Positions 1 through 8,399 of a DNA stretch of 64,000 bases are shown one piece after another (position 1 is the first letter of the stretch; the number at the start of each line of letters is the position of its first letter). The notes beneath the pieces were generated by a model that was not told where the DNA came from, made no database searches, and worked only from the letters and a program-made list of their open reading frames with translations. Both the position numbers and the translations under genes were made by a program. Origin of the DNA: Bdellovibrionales bacterium. Its GTDB lineage: Bacteria > Bdellovibrionota > Bdellovibrionia > Bdellovibrionales > UBA1609. The stretch covers positions 18,542 through 82,541 of the forward strand of contig JAHDFM010000016.1 of assembly GCA_020628165.1 (NCBI GenBank). The letters run 5' to 3'.

Positions 1-795
1 CACAACTGCTTTTAAACTTTCTGACAGTAAAGATCTAATTTGCGCTTGAGCCCCTTCGGGGAAAACATCAATAATACGGTCAACGGTTTTTGCAGCACTG
101 TTAGTGTGTAAAGTTCCAAAAACTAAGTGCCCAGTTTCAGCTGCCGTCAGTGCGAGTTCAATGGTTTCTAAATCACGCATCTCACCCACAAGGATGATAT
201 CTGGGTCTTCTCTAAGGGCAGCTTTCAGTGCGTTTTTAAAAGACTTAGTATGACTAGAAACTTCTCTTTGGCTGATGAGTGATTTTCTATTCTCATGAAC
301 AAATTCGATTGGGTCTTCCACAGTTAAAATGTGTTTTGACTTCGTTAAATTGATAGAGTGAATCATTGCTGCAAGAGTTGTTGATTTACCAGAACCTGTT
401 GGACCTGTAACAAGAACCAAACCTCTATGAAAAGCGGTGAAGGACTTTAGAATATCAGGCATACCTAGATCATCAAGTGACATAATCTCAGTAGGGATTT
501 GTCTGAACACAGCCGCAAGTCCACGACGCTGCATAAACACATTACAGCGAAAGCGCCCGACTCCTTCTAATGTGTAGCTGCAATCAAGCTCCCACTTTTC
601 TAAAAATTTCTTTTTTTGTTTTTCTGGCACAATAGAAAACACAAGATTTTGAACATCAGCTGAAGAAAGAGGTGCAATTTCAAGGGGAATCATATCACCA
701 CTGATACGCATAATGGGTGCTGCACCAGCACTTAAATGCAAATCGGAAGCATCTTTTTCAATCATAATTTTAAACAAATCATCAATGGCAGCCAT
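1..795 (-). CDS. pilT: Type IV pilus retraction ATPase PilT (partial, C-terminus outside window)
   Basis: This frame is absent from the ORF track because it runs off the left edge. Reading the reverse strand from the ATG at 795, preceded by a GAGGG ribosome binding site, gives 265 uninterrupted codons starting MAAIDDLFKIMIEKDASDLH. It contains a Walker A motif GPTGSGKST near residue 130, an Asp-box region with EDPIEFVH, and the Walker B stretch DPDIILVGEMRD followed by the His-box FGTLHTNSA. These are hallmarks of the PilT/GspE secretion ATPases, and the short N-terminal domain fits PilT rather than PilB. PilT is a cytoplasmic hexameric motor that drives pilus retraction and twitching. The remaining C-terminal part lies beyond base 1. 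It is divergent from rng. A PilU paralogue is the main alternative. Confidence 0.93.
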   Translation of the reverse strand, partial: MAAIDDLFKIMIEKDASDLHLSAGAAPIMRISGDMIPLEIAPLSSADVQNLVFSIVPEKQKKKFLEKWELDCSYTLEGVGRFRCNVFMQRRGLAAVFRQIPTEIMSLDDLGMPDILKSFTAFHRGLVLVTGPTGSGKSTTLAAMIHSINLTKSKHILTVEDPIEFVHENRKSLISQREVSSHTKSFKNALKAALREDPDIILVGEMRDLETIELALTAAETGHLVFGTLHTNSAAKTVDRIIDVFPEGAQAQIRSLLSESLKAVV

Positions 796-1013
796 ATTTT
801 ATCCCTCTTGTTATGTCTTTATATCGGAGGTAAATTGTTAAAATTAAAGGGGGAGTTTGAAAAAATATGGGTTTGCTACCGGCCTAAAGTATAATTAGAG
901 ATGATTGATTTTTGTTAATAAGCGAGTAATATCAAAGTCTAGTTTGTAAATTAGCTAAGAACTCAAGTGATATTAAGTATTAAGAAGCAATCCTGGCAAC
1001 CAACGGAGACAGC

Positions 1014-2549
1014 ATGTCTGAAATTTTAATCAATGTAAGACCAGGTCAAACACGTGTCGCCTATCTCGATGAAAAAGTGATCACCGACTTTAAAGTTCAG
1101 CGAAAAACAATGCCGACTCATGTAGGTTCAATTTTTAAGGGCAAGGTCATTCGAGTGCTTCCGGGCATGCAAGCCGCGTTTGTCGATATTGGTCTCGAGA
1201 AGGCAGCCTTTCTATATGTGGGTGACATAGTTTCACAAGGTTTGAAGGTTGACGAAAATATCGAAAGTGAAGCTCAAGAAGAAGAGCCATTTATAAAACG
1301 AGTTGAAGGAACGGCTCAGCAAACAAATGAAACTTTACCACCTATTCAAGATTTAATTTCACTAGGGCAGGAATTGATGGTGCAAGTTGCAAAAGACCCT
1401 CTGGGAACAAAGGGTGCCCGCATCACAACGCATATCACTTTACCAGGACGACACTTAGTTTATATGCCAACTGTGAATCACATTGGAGTTTCAAGAAAAA
1501 TTGAAAACGATGAAGAGCGCAAGCGCTTAGAAAAACTAATTAGTGGCTTAAATCCGAATGGAGGTGTGATTGTTCGTACCATCGGCGAAGGGCGCCAAGA
1601 AGATGACTTTAAGTCTGATTTAGCTTACTTGAGCAAAATTTGGAAAGACGTCGACAAAAACTATAACAATAAAAAAAATATTGGCCTCGTTCATTCAGAG
1701 ATAAATATGGAACTTGTCACTCTCAGAGATATGCTCAGCGATGAGGTTTCACGCGTTTTAGTTGATGATAAATCGACCTACAAAAAAGTAGTTCATTTTG
1801 TTGGACAATTTATGCCTAAGCTAAAATCAAGAGTGGTTTTATATGATGATGCCAAGCCACTTTTTGATATGTATGACATAGATTTAGAAATCTCGAGATC
1901 GTTAGGCCGAAGAGTATGGCTCAAATCTGGTGGTTATATTGTCTTTGATGAAGCTGAAGCCTTGGTGGTTGTCGATGTCAATACGGGAAGTTTCGTCGGT
2001 AAAAAAGACCTTGAAGAAACCATTTTTAAAACCAACATAGAAGCCGCCAAAGAGATCTCTCACCAATTGATGATCAGAAACTGTGGTGGCATTATCATTA
2101 TAGATTTCATCGATATGGAAAAACAGATCCATAGAGATAAAGTTTTGCTGGCACTGCAGTCTGAAATGCAAAAAGACAAAGCCAAACACACCATCGTTTC
2201 CATGTCTGATTTAGGCTTAGTGGAGATGACCAGGAAGCGCACTCGCCCAAGCTTGCGATCAACGATGTGTGAGCCTTGTCCTTATTGTGAGGGCAAGGGT
2301 TACGTAAAACAAAAGATGACGGTTGCACAAGAGATCCTACGAGAGATCGAACGAGAGTTAAGCCTTCAAACCAACAAAGAAAACTTACACGTACGCATTA
2401 GATGTCATGCCGAAGTGGCCGACTGGTTTTACTCCGAAGAGACCGACATGATCGATAAATTTGAAAGTAATAACAATACTTCTATCTCAGTAAAAATCGA
2501 ACCAAGCTTTCACATAGAACAGTATGAAATCAGCTGGGGCGAAGTATAA
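1014..2549 (+). CDS. rng: Ribonuclease G
   Basis: The 511-residue protein matches the RNase E/G family at RNase G length, without the long C-terminal scaffold of RNase E. The N-terminus MSEILINVRPGQTRVAYL leads into an S1-like RNA-binding domain (GSIFKGKVIRVLPGMQAAFVDIG). The catalytic DNase I-like core carries the metal-binding acidic residues in VVVDVNTGSFVGKKDLEET and IIIIDFIDM, near residues 320-370. The zinc-link CEPCPYCEGKG sits near residue 420. In known bacteria the enzyme cleaves single-stranded AU-rich RNA and matures the 5' end of 16S rRNA. The ATG has an upstream CGGAGAC ribosome binding site. A TATAAT hexamer lies at 890-895 upstream, but I see no convincing -35 partner. Confidence 0.95.
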   Translation: MSEILINVRPGQTRVAYLDEKVITDFKVQRKTMPTHVGSIFKGKVIRVLPGMQAAFVDIGLEKAAFLYVGDIVSQGLKVDENIESEAQEEEPFIKRVEGTAQQTNETLPPIQDLISLGQELMVQVAKDPLGTKGARITTHITLPGRHLVYMPTVNHIGVSRKIENDEERKRLEKLISGLNPNGGVIVRTIGEGRQEDDFKSDLAYLSKIWKDVDKNYNNKKNIGLVHSEINMELVTLRDMLSDEVSRVLVDDKSTYKKVVHFVGQFMPKLKSRVVLYDDAKPLFDMYDIDLEISRSLGRRVWLKSGGYIVFDEAEALVVVDVNTGSFVGKKDLEETIFKTNIEAAKEISHQLMIRNCGGIIIIDFIDMEKQIHRDKVLLALQSEMQKDKAKHTIVSMSDLGLVEMTRKRTRPSLRSTMCEPCPYCEGKGYVKQKMTVAQEILREIERELSLQTNKENLHVRIRCHAEVADWFYSEETDMIDKFESNNNTSISVKIEPSFHIEQYEISWGEV

Positions 2550-2955
2550 AGTGCCAAATTCTGTTAGTCTAAAGACTCATAAAGGGCAGTGCTTCTGCGG
2601 ACAGGTTGAGTTCACCATCCAAACCCAGCAAACAAAATTTTACATGTGTCACTGCTCAGGTTGCCAAAAAGTCTACGGCAACCTGTTTGCAAGTTACTTT
2701 CAAGTTAAAAAAAATCAATTTAAATTACATAAAGGTGAAATTAAAATTTTTAATTCATCAAAAAATAGACAGCGTGCATTCTGCTCCCATTGCGGAACAC
2801 AAATCTATTACGACAACAAAGAAACAGACAAATTAGATATCTCTGTTGGAATCCTCGAAAATTTTGAGGAGCTTGAACCCGTGGCTCACATTCATGTGAC
2901 CAACAAACATTTTAATCTAAAAAACATAGAGTGTCTTAAGCAGTATGATGACTAA
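2524..2955 (+). CDS. Gfa/CENP-V domain zinc-binding protein
   Basis: The protein of up to 143 residues has the cysteine pattern of the Gfa (glutathione-dependent formaldehyde-activating)/CENP-V family: GQCFCGQVEF near residue 21, CHCSGCQK near residue 43 and FCSHCGTQIYYD near residue 88. The cysteines bind structural and catalytic zinc. Family members are small cytosolic proteins, some acting on S-hydroxymethylglutathione, but most have no established role. The ATG start overlaps the end of rng by 26 bases. A GTG at 2551, just after the rng stop and behind GGGGCGAAG, is an equally plausible start. The overlap suggests co-transcription with rng rather than a functional link. Confidence 0.8.
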   Translation: MKSAGAKYKVPNSVSLKTHKGQCFCGQVEFTIQTQQTKFYMCHCSGCQKVYGNLFASYFQVKKNQFKLHKGEIKIFNSSKNRQRAFCSHCGTQIYYDNKETDKLDISVGILENFEELEPVAHIHVTNKHFNLKNIECLKQYDD

Positions 2956-2996
2956 ATTTCGTTTTTATTAAATATATATTATAAGGGGTCTAAAAA

Positions 2997-3356
2997 ATGA
3001 CATTAAATCACCTCCATATTGGAAGTACAAATTTAGAGAAATCACAAAACTTCTATAAAACGTTTTTTGGTTTTAAAAAGAAATTCTCTCATGGAGATAA
3101 AGGCGTGTTTCTTGAAGATGATAAAGGTTTCTTAATGGCTATTGATGAATACGACATAGTCGAACCTTTCCCAAGTTGGTTTCATATTGGTTATTGCCTT
3201 GATAGCAAAGAACAGGTCAAAAATATTTACGATAACATGCTTAAAAACGACATTAAGATATTAAAAGATTACGAAGAGTATGGTGATGAAGCTGCCGCTT
3301 TTTACGCCTATGATCCTGATGGCAATAAGATTGAAGTGAGTTGGCATAAAGACTGA
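2997..3356 (+). CDS. VOC (glyoxalase/bleomycin resistance) superfamily protein
   Basis: This 119-residue protein is a single vicinal-oxygen-chelate unit. It begins MTLNHLHIGSTNLEKSQNFY, contains an FHIGYCLDS strand in the middle and ends YAYDPDGNKIEVSW, the typical closing motif that supplies a metal-ligand glutamate. VOC proteins bind a divalent metal between two paired beta-alpha-beta-beta-beta modules and catalyse isomerisation, dioxygenation or antibiotic sequestration. The substrate cannot be deduced. The ATG follows a GGGG stretch at 2986-2989. It lies 41 bases after the Gfa-like gene and may share its transcript. Confidence 0.82.
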   Translation: MTLNHLHIGSTNLEKSQNFYKTFFGFKKKFSHGDKGVFLEDDKGFLMAIDEYDIVEPFPSWFHIGYCLDSKEQVKNIYDNMLKNDIKILKDYEEYGDEAAAFYAYDPDGNKIEVSWHKD

Positions 3357-3708
3357 TTTATGAGTTCGTTTTTTGAACTGTTTACATGATAGGTTTGTTT
3401 TTTCTCACTTAAATAGTCTTTGTAGATAGCATTTTACTTTAGGCTTTTAGTGTCTGATTCTAGCTCAGGGTTCGTTAATAATCTAATAATTTCAATAATA
3501 TATATGTTTTGGTTCCTTTCTTCTTAGGTTGTTATGGCTTGTGCTGGTGTTGAAAATGCGATTCATTACATTGCATTTTTTATAGTAATTTAAGATACTT
3601 ATGCTTGCTGTGGGCAAATGAAAATGATGTATTATTAGGCTTTAATTTGTTGACAGCAAACTGGAGACATGGCACTTATGACAATTCTACATCATATTTG
3701 GAGGAAGC
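3357..3708. other. Intergenic leader region upstream of rplU
   Basis: This 352-base AT-rich stretch separates the VOC gene from rplU. I see no convincing ORF or stable hairpin. A TTGACA hexamer lies at 3650-3655, but no good -10 box follows at the normal distance. TATTAT at 3630-3635 lies 19 bases after TTGCTG. The rplU promoter and leader are presumably here. GGAGGA just before 3709 is the ribosome binding site. Confidence 0.4.
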
Positions 3709-4254
3709 ATGTACGCTATAGTACGAACAGGCGGAAAACAGTACAGAGTTAAAGCTGGCGATAAAGTTAGAGTTGAAAAGTTAAATAAAAATTTAGGTGA
3801 TGAATTCGAAATTCCTGAGGTTTTATGGATTGGTGGAGCTGATAGCTTCTCTGGTGATCCGGTGATTGATGGTGCAAAAGTTGTTGCTGTTGTGACTCAT
3901 CAAAACAAAGCCGCTAAAGTTTTAGTTTTTAAGAAAAAAAGACGTCAAGGTTACAGAAGAATGCGTGGTCACAGGCAGTGGTACACGGAGCTCTTCATTA
4001 AATCGATCACAAATCCAAAAGGTGAAGTGAGCCAAGCTGACGGTGAAGCTAAAGTCTACGACGAAGCTTACAAAGCAAAAATGAAAGAAGAGCGTTCTGC
4101 AGCTAAGAGCACTGATGCTTCAGAAAAAAAGCCTGCTAAAAAAGCAGCCGCTAAGAAAAAAACTAAGAAGAAGGCTTCTGCAAAAAAGAAAACCAAGAAA
4201 AAGGTAACTAAAAAGAAGTCGACAACTAAAAAAAAGACAACAAAAAAGAGTTAA
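3709..4254 (+). CDS. rplU: 50S ribosomal protein L21 with long lysine-rich C-terminal extension
   Basis: The first ~103 residues (MYAIVRTGGKQYRVKAGDKV ... RRMRGHRQWYTELFIKSI) are a standard L21, a 23S rRNA-binding protein of the large subunit. L21 usually stops at about that point. Here about 78 more residues follow, rich in Lys, Ala and Thr, with repeats such as KKAAAKKKTKKKASAKKKTK. The tail resembles histone H1/HU-type basic tails and is predicted to be disordered and to bind nucleic acid. A GGAGGA ribosome binding site precedes the ATG. rpmA follows 13 bases later and obgE comes next, the conserved rplU-rpmA-obg order, so identity is secure even though the tail's role is unknown. Confidence 0.96.
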   Translation: MYAIVRTGGKQYRVKAGDKVRVEKLNKNLGDEFEIPEVLWIGGADSFSGDPVIDGAKVVAVVTHQNKAAKVLVFKKKRRQGYRRMRGHRQWYTELFIKSITNPKGEVSQADGEAKVYDEAYKAKMKEERSAAKSTDASEKKPAKKAAAKKKTKKKASAKKKTKKKVTKKKSTTKKKTTKKS

Positions 4255-4267
4255 TTAGGAGTTAGTC

Positions 4268-4531
4268 ATGGCATCGAAAAAAGCCGCAGGTAGTACCAAG
4301 AACGGAAGAGATAGTAATAGTAAACGTTTAGGTGTTAAAAAATTTGGTGGTCAGAACGTTAAGCCTGGCATGATCCTAGTTAGACAACGTGGAACAAAAT
4401 TTCATGTTGGCAAAAACGTTGGGATTGGTAGAGACCATACAATTTTCTCTTTGATTGACGGTGTTGTTAAGTTTGAACACCTTGATAAAAGACGCCTTAA
4501 AGTGAGCGTTTATCCAAAAGCAGCTTCTTAA
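4268..4531 (+). CDS. rpmA: 50S ribosomal protein L27
   Basis: The 87-residue protein has the L27 signature: [28 protein letters not shown], then [28 protein letters not shown]27 sits near the peptidyl-transferase centre of the large ribosomal subunit, where its N-terminal tail reaches toward the tRNA ends. The N-terminus begins directly with the mature-type sequence, so no Firmicutes-style cleavable leader is present. An AGGAG ribosome binding site lies upstream. It sits between rplU and obgE in the conserved order. Confidence 0.97.
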   Translation: MASKKAAGSTKNGRDSNSKRLGVKKFGGQNVKPGMILVRQRGTKFHVGKNVGIGRDHTIFSLIDGVVKFEHLDKRRLKVSVYPKAAS

Positions 4532-4555
4532 GTTCTAAATAAAAAATCATAGACA

Positions 4556-5587
4556 GTGAAATTTATTGATGAGGTCCACATTACAGTTAAGTCTGGAAAA
4601 GGCGGGCCAGGATGCGTTAGTTTTCGCAGAGAATCTCACGTACCTCGCGGTGGCCCAGATGGTGGTGACGGCGGTAAAGGTGGCGATGTCATCATCCAAG
4701 TCAATAATCAGCTGTCATCCTTACTCGATTTAAAATTCAAAACAAAATACAGTGCTAAAAATGGTTTACCAGGTTCATCGAATAAAAAATCTGGGCAGAA
4801 TGGTGCAGATCTTGTTTTAGATGTGCCACCAGGCACCCTTGTTAAAGATAAAAATTCACAACTCATTGTTGATATGGCTGATTTTCAAGAATTCACTTTG
4901 CTGAAAGGTGGACTTGGAGGCAAAGGAAATTGTTTTTACAAAACAAGTGTTCACCAAGCACCAGAGATTGCACAAAAAGGAATGCCTGCTGAAGAAAGAG
5001 AAATTAGTTTGGAACTCAAGGTCCTTGCCGATATTGGTATCATTGGTTTGCCGAATGTTGGTAAGTCGACTTTAATTTCACGCATTTCATCTGCAAAACC
5101 AAAAATTGCTGACTATCATTTCACTACGTTAGTGCCTAACCTTGGTGTCGTGAAGGTGGAAGAGGGTAAAAACTTTGTAGTTGCAGATATTCCCGGGTTG
5201 ATCGAAGGCGCTCATACCGGTCAAGGTTTAGGCATTCAGTTTCTTCGTCACATTGAAAGAACCAAAGCGTTTGTTCATATGATTGATGCTTCTGATTTGA
5301 GTCCACAGCCACCGGTAAAGGCATATGAACTTATCAGTAATGAACTAGAAAAGTACGACCAAGAAAAGCAATTTCAAGAGCACTACCTTGATTTGTCAGA
5401 TCGCCAAGAGATTGTTGTTTTTAGTAAGATTGATACCTTGTCTGAAGAGGCCTTACAAATCAAGGTGGATGAATTCAAACAAAGTACAGGGATTGAACCA
5501 ATGGTGATATCTTCTGTCGTTGGTAAAAACATAGACGCACTTAAATATAAGATGTCAGATTTGGTGTATAAGGAAGAAGATGAGTAA
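4556..5587 (+). CDS. obgE: Obg family ribosome-associated GTPase
   Basis: The 343-residue protein starts at a GTG (MKFIDEVHITVKSGKGGPGC). It has the glycine-rich Obg fold (GGPDGGDGGKGGDV) in the first ~155 residues. The GTPase domain follows, with G1 GLPNVGKST, G3 DIPGLIEGAHTGQGLG and the G4-type motif SKID. Length fits an Obg without the optional third OCT domain. Obg/CgtA binds the 50S subunit and acts in ribosome assembly and stringent-response signalling. The gene lies 24 bases after rpmA and its stop overlaps the nadD-rsfS start by 8 bases, so it is translationally coupled. Confidence 0.95.
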   Translation: MKFIDEVHITVKSGKGGPGCVSFRRESHVPRGGPDGGDGGKGGDVIIQVNNQLSSLLDLKFKTKYSAKNGLPGSSNKKSGQNGADLVLDVPPGTLVKDKNSQLIVDMADFQEFTLLKGGLGGKGNCFYKTSVHQAPEIAQKGMPAEEREISLELKVLADIGIIGLPNVGKSTLISRISSAKPKIADYHFTTLVPNLGVVKVEEGKNFVVADIPGLIEGAHTGQGLGIQFLRHIERTKAFVHMIDASDLSPQPPVKAYELISNELEKYDQEKQFQEHYLDLSDRQEIVVFSKIDTLSEEALQIKVDEFKQSTGIEPMVISSVVGKNIDALKYKMSDLVYKEEDE

Positions 5588-6584
5588 TTACATACTATTT
5601 GGTGGCAGTTTTAATCCCCTACACATTGGACATGTGAATGTCATAGAAAATTTGTTGCAGGCTTACCCTGAAGATCAAATGATTCTTCTTCCATCTTACA
5701 AAAGCCCACTCAAAGAGTACGACTACGACCCTGGTGTTGAGCACCGATATAACTTTTTAACGAGTTTTTTTGAGCATAATAAACAAATTAAGGTCGACGA
5801 TTTAGAACTGAAAAAAGGTGAGCGAGTTTTTACAATTGATGCTTTGCCAGCGCTTTTTGAAAAGTACAATATTGAAAATTTAAAGTTAGTGGTGGGAACA
5901 GATCAGTTGCTTCAGTTTCATAAATGGAAAGCCTATAAAGGCATTCTTGAAAAAGTAGATTTGGTGGTCGTTAGCCGTCCAGGCTTTGATTTTGCGGGTG
6001 TTGAAGACCTCAATGAGAATTTATTAGAGTTAGTTGAGGACTATCAAGATTCAACTTTAAAGTTAAAAAGTGGTCGAAATATTTATATTCATGAGCTTTC
6101 ACACAACATTGATATATCTTCGTCGTACATCAGGTCTCACTTGCGCAAAGGCGCTGATATGAGTGAGCACTTGCCAGAGGGTTCGCTTGAGTTTTTTGAA
6201 AAACATGAACTTTATAAACCAATTAAATTTAAAGTGGAGTCCTATGAAGATTTCACGAAAGATTGCTTTCATATTTTAAAAGAAAAAAACGCTCTTGGTG
6301 TTTTAGCGTATGATGTAAGAAGTATAACACAGCCTTCGGAGTTTAACTTAATCGCTTCTGGAACTAATATTAGGCAAACATCTGCTATCGCTGAAAACTT
6401 AATTAAAACAGTTAAGAAGAAATATGCCTTATCACCACTGACTGTTGAAGGTTTGTCAGAAGGTCGTTGGGTGGTGATTGATTACGGCTCTTTGATTGTG
6501 CATGTTTTTTATGATTTTATTCGCAGTGAATACAACCTTGAAGAGTTGTGGTCTAAGGGTGTGTTGCTAGAAAGTGATGAGTAG
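5580..6584 (+). CDS. nadD: Fused nicotinate-nucleotide adenylyltransferase (NadD) and ribosomal silencing factor (RsfS)
   Basis: This 334-residue ORF joins two proteins normally encoded by adjacent genes. Residues 1 to about 205 are NadD: the nucleotidyltransferase motif GGSFNPLHIGH, the central LVVGTDQLLQFHKWK, and the C-terminal ISSSYIRSHLRKG. From about residue 215 the sequence matches RsfS (DUF143): YEDFTKDCFHILKEKNALGV, ASGTNIRQTSAIAENL and SEGRWVVIDYGSLIVHVF. NadD converts nicotinate mononucleotide to its adenine dinucleotide in NAD synthesis. RsfS binds L14 and blocks subunit joining during starvation. No stop or frameshift separates the halves. It overlaps obgE by 8 bases, and rlmH starts within its stop codon. 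Confidence 0.92.
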   Translation: MSNYILFGGSFNPLHIGHVNVIENLLQAYPEDQMILLPSYKSPLKEYDYDPGVEHRYNFLTSFFEHNKQIKVDDLELKKGERVFTIDALPALFEKYNIENLKLVVGTDQLLQFHKWKAYKGILEKVDLVVVSRPGFDFAGVEDLNENLLELVEDYQDSTLKLKSGRNIYIHELSHNIDISSSYIRSHLRKGADMSEHLPEGSLEFFEKHELYKPIKFKVESYEDFTKDCFHILKEKNALGVLAYDVRSITQPSEFNLIASGTNIRQTSAIAENLIKTVKKKYALSPLTVEGLSEGRWVVIDYGSLIVHVFYDFIRSEYNLEELWSKGVLLESDE

Positions 6585-7060
6585 TGAAAAAAGTTAAACT
6601 GATGTTCCTGCAGTCAGGAAGTGAAGACTGGCTAGGTGCCGCTCAAAAAGTGTATGAAAAAAAACTCAACCACTTTGCTAATTTTGAGTTAGTTGCCATA
6701 AAAACAAAATCGATCGCCAGAGATCAAAAAAATATCAAAATTGCTAAAGAAAAAGATTTAATCCTTAGTAAACTCACAGACAAAGACTACCTAATTGCCA
6801 TGTACGAAAAGGGAAAGGCTTTTAAGTCATCCGTGCAGTTTGCTGATTATTTCAAACAAAAAGTAGAAATGCCAGGAAAAGATATCGTGTTCTTAATTGG
6901 TGGTAGCTACGGCTTGCATGATGATGTTTTAAAAAGAGCCGACCAAGTGATGACCTTATCAAACTTAACTATGAGTCATCACATCGCTCAATCTGTATTA
7001 CTAGAGCAAATTTATAGAGCATTTACAATTATAAAAAATCTTCCTTACCACAATGAATAA
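6584..7060 (+). CDS. rlmH: 23S rRNA (pseudouridine1915-N3)-methyltransferase RlmH
   Basis: The 158-residue protein is a SPOUT-class methyltransferase of standard RlmH length. It shows the SAM-binding knot motif FLIGGSYGLHDDV and the conserved C-terminus MTLSNLTMSHHIAQSVLLEQIYRAF ending NLPYHNE. RlmH methylates pseudouridine 1915 in helix 69 of 23S rRNA on assembled ribosomes. Translation begins at GTG 6584, sharing one base with the TAG stop of nadD-rsfS. The rsfS-rlmH neighbourhood is conserved in many bacteria. Confidence 0.96.
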   Translation: MKKVKLMFLQSGSEDWLGAAQKVYEKKLNHFANFELVAIKTKSIARDQKNIKIAKEKDLILSKLTDKDYLIAMYEKGKAFKSSVQFADYFKQKVEMPGKDIVFLIGGSYGLHDDVLKRADQVMTLSNLTMSHHIAQSVLLEQIYRAFTIIKNLPYHNE

Positions 7061-7241
7061 TTTTTAATTGATGACTTATATTTATGAAGTCGATTGTCAG
7101 AGATGAGTTAAAAAAGTTTTTTTGTTATTTTTGTCCCAATATTTTTAATAAAATACTACGAAAGTTTAGTAATATCCAAATAGGATTTTTGATTAACTAT
7201 AATATGTTACTTTTTAAAGTATTTTATTTTATTCTTTAGCT

Positions 7242-8114
7242 ATGAAATTTTTTTTATTAACAAGTATTTCCATAATCATTATTGGTTGTTCTACCTTTGA
7301 GATAGAAACATCTGGTCATAACAGAAGCATTAGCAGTGTGTCGGTTGAAAATATTGATGAGAATTCTTTATTTGATTATGGTAAAATTTATGATGTTTTA
7401 ATTAAATTTAAAAACTTAGACATTTTTCCTGTTATATCTGGAAGAATTGATACTATTGATCAAGAATATGAAATATGTAATCAAGACTTCTCAGATGAAT
7501 CAATAGTTTATAATATATTTAAAAATTTAATTTCTAAATTTAAAGCTACCGTGAGCGAAAGATTTAAATTATATCGCTGCGAAGAGAAGGGCTCAAGTTT
7601 TGTTGCTTGGTTTCCGAATTTATCAATTTATTATGAAGAACAGCTTGTCCAAAAAATTATTGATAAGTTCGGGCAAGAATATGGTAGTCGTATGATTAAT
7701 ACAGTCATAGCCCATGAGTTGGCCCACTTTATTCATGAGTTTTCAACAATAGAAAGTGTATCTGGTCATGAAGGGTTATCAGTTAATAATTTAGTTTCAG
7801 AAAATATTATTGATCGTCCTAAAAGATGTCTTGATGAAGACGAAAATCATGGAAGTAATAAAATTTTAGGTTGTATACAAGAATTGGGCGAGCTTTCACA
7901 TTTCGAAATAGATGCTTATGGTGCAGCACTTCTCTATGCAAATGGTTATAATGACTTCGAGAAGCCCTTTGTTGATTTTTTAAATTATCATACAGAACTA
8001 AAACTTCTGAATGAATCAGACGAAAAATATATCAAGAGAAAAAAAATTAGGCATAGGGTGAGAGTTAGATTTTTTAAACAATCTGTAAAAGGATTAAAAA
8101 AATATTTTAATTAA
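7242..8114 (+). CDS. Putative lipoprotein metallopeptidase (HExxH)
   Basis: The 290-residue protein begins with a lipoprotein signal peptide (MKFFLLTSISIIIIGCS, lipobox IIGC at about residue 16). Around residue 156 it has VIAHELAHFIHEFS, a HELAH zinc-metallopeptidase motif. Further acidic and histidine residues (GELSHFEIDAYGAALLYANG) lie about 65 residues downstream and could supply the third zinc ligand, as in gluzincin-type peptidases. I do not recognise a named family. It is probably a membrane-anchored periplasmic protease or an inactive relative. It is flanked by AT-rich DNA and appears monocistronic. Confidence 0.6.
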   Translation: MKFFLLTSISIIIIGCSTFEIETSGHNRSISSVSVENIDENSLFDYGKIYDVLIKFKNLDIFPVISGRIDTIDQEYEICNQDFSDESIVYNIFKNLISKFKATVSERFKLYRCEEKGSSFVAWFPNLSIYYEEQLVQKIIDKFGQEYGSRMINTVIAHELAHFIHEFSTIESVSGHEGLSVNNLVSENIIDRPKRCLDEDENHGSNKILGCIQELGELSHFEIDAYGAALLYANGYNDFEKPFVDFLNYHTELKLLNESDEKYIKRKKIRHRVRVRFFKQSVKGLKKYFN

Positions 8115-8135
8115 TAAAAAAGATCTATATAAAAC

Positions 8136-8399
8136 TTAGCTAACTTTTAATTTTAAACCCTCTTTTTTGAGTTGGTAGGTTAGAGCTACTTTTACAAGCC
8201 ACTCAGGGGGGAGATCTAGTTTTTCTGCTAGAGACTTGCAAAGTTTTATGCTTACATTTGAACGATTGGCTTCAAGGTCACAAAGTCGTTGCTTTGAAAT
8301 TCCTAAGGTCTTCGCAAAAGCAGATTGAGTTAATTCTTCTCCTTGTCTATGAGCTTTTAAAAACTCACCTAATGATAAAACTCTTTTTTTAGTACTCAT
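8136..8399 (-). CDS. higA: XRE-family antitoxin (HigA-like)
   Basis: The 87-residue protein has a Cro/CI helix-turn-helix: LGEFLKAHRQGEELTQSAFAK followed by LGISKQRLCDLEANRSNVS. Antitoxins of this kind bind and neutralise a RelE/HigB RNase and repress their own promoter. The start codon overlaps the end of the upstream toxin frame by 11 bases, the toxin-first order of HigBA loci. Because the toxin frame is broken, the antitoxin may be a relic or may retain a regulatory role. Confidence 0.8.
   Translation of the reverse strand: MSTKKRVLSLGEFLKAHRQGEELTQSAFAKTLGISKQRLCDLEANRSNVSIKLCKSLAEKLDLPPEWLVKVALTYQLKKEGLKLKVS

Noticed and set aside
890-895. TATAAT box upstream of rng
   Set aside because: It is a perfect -10 hexamer, but no acceptable -35 lies 16-18 bases upstream, so it is not listed as a promoter in this AT-rich stretch.
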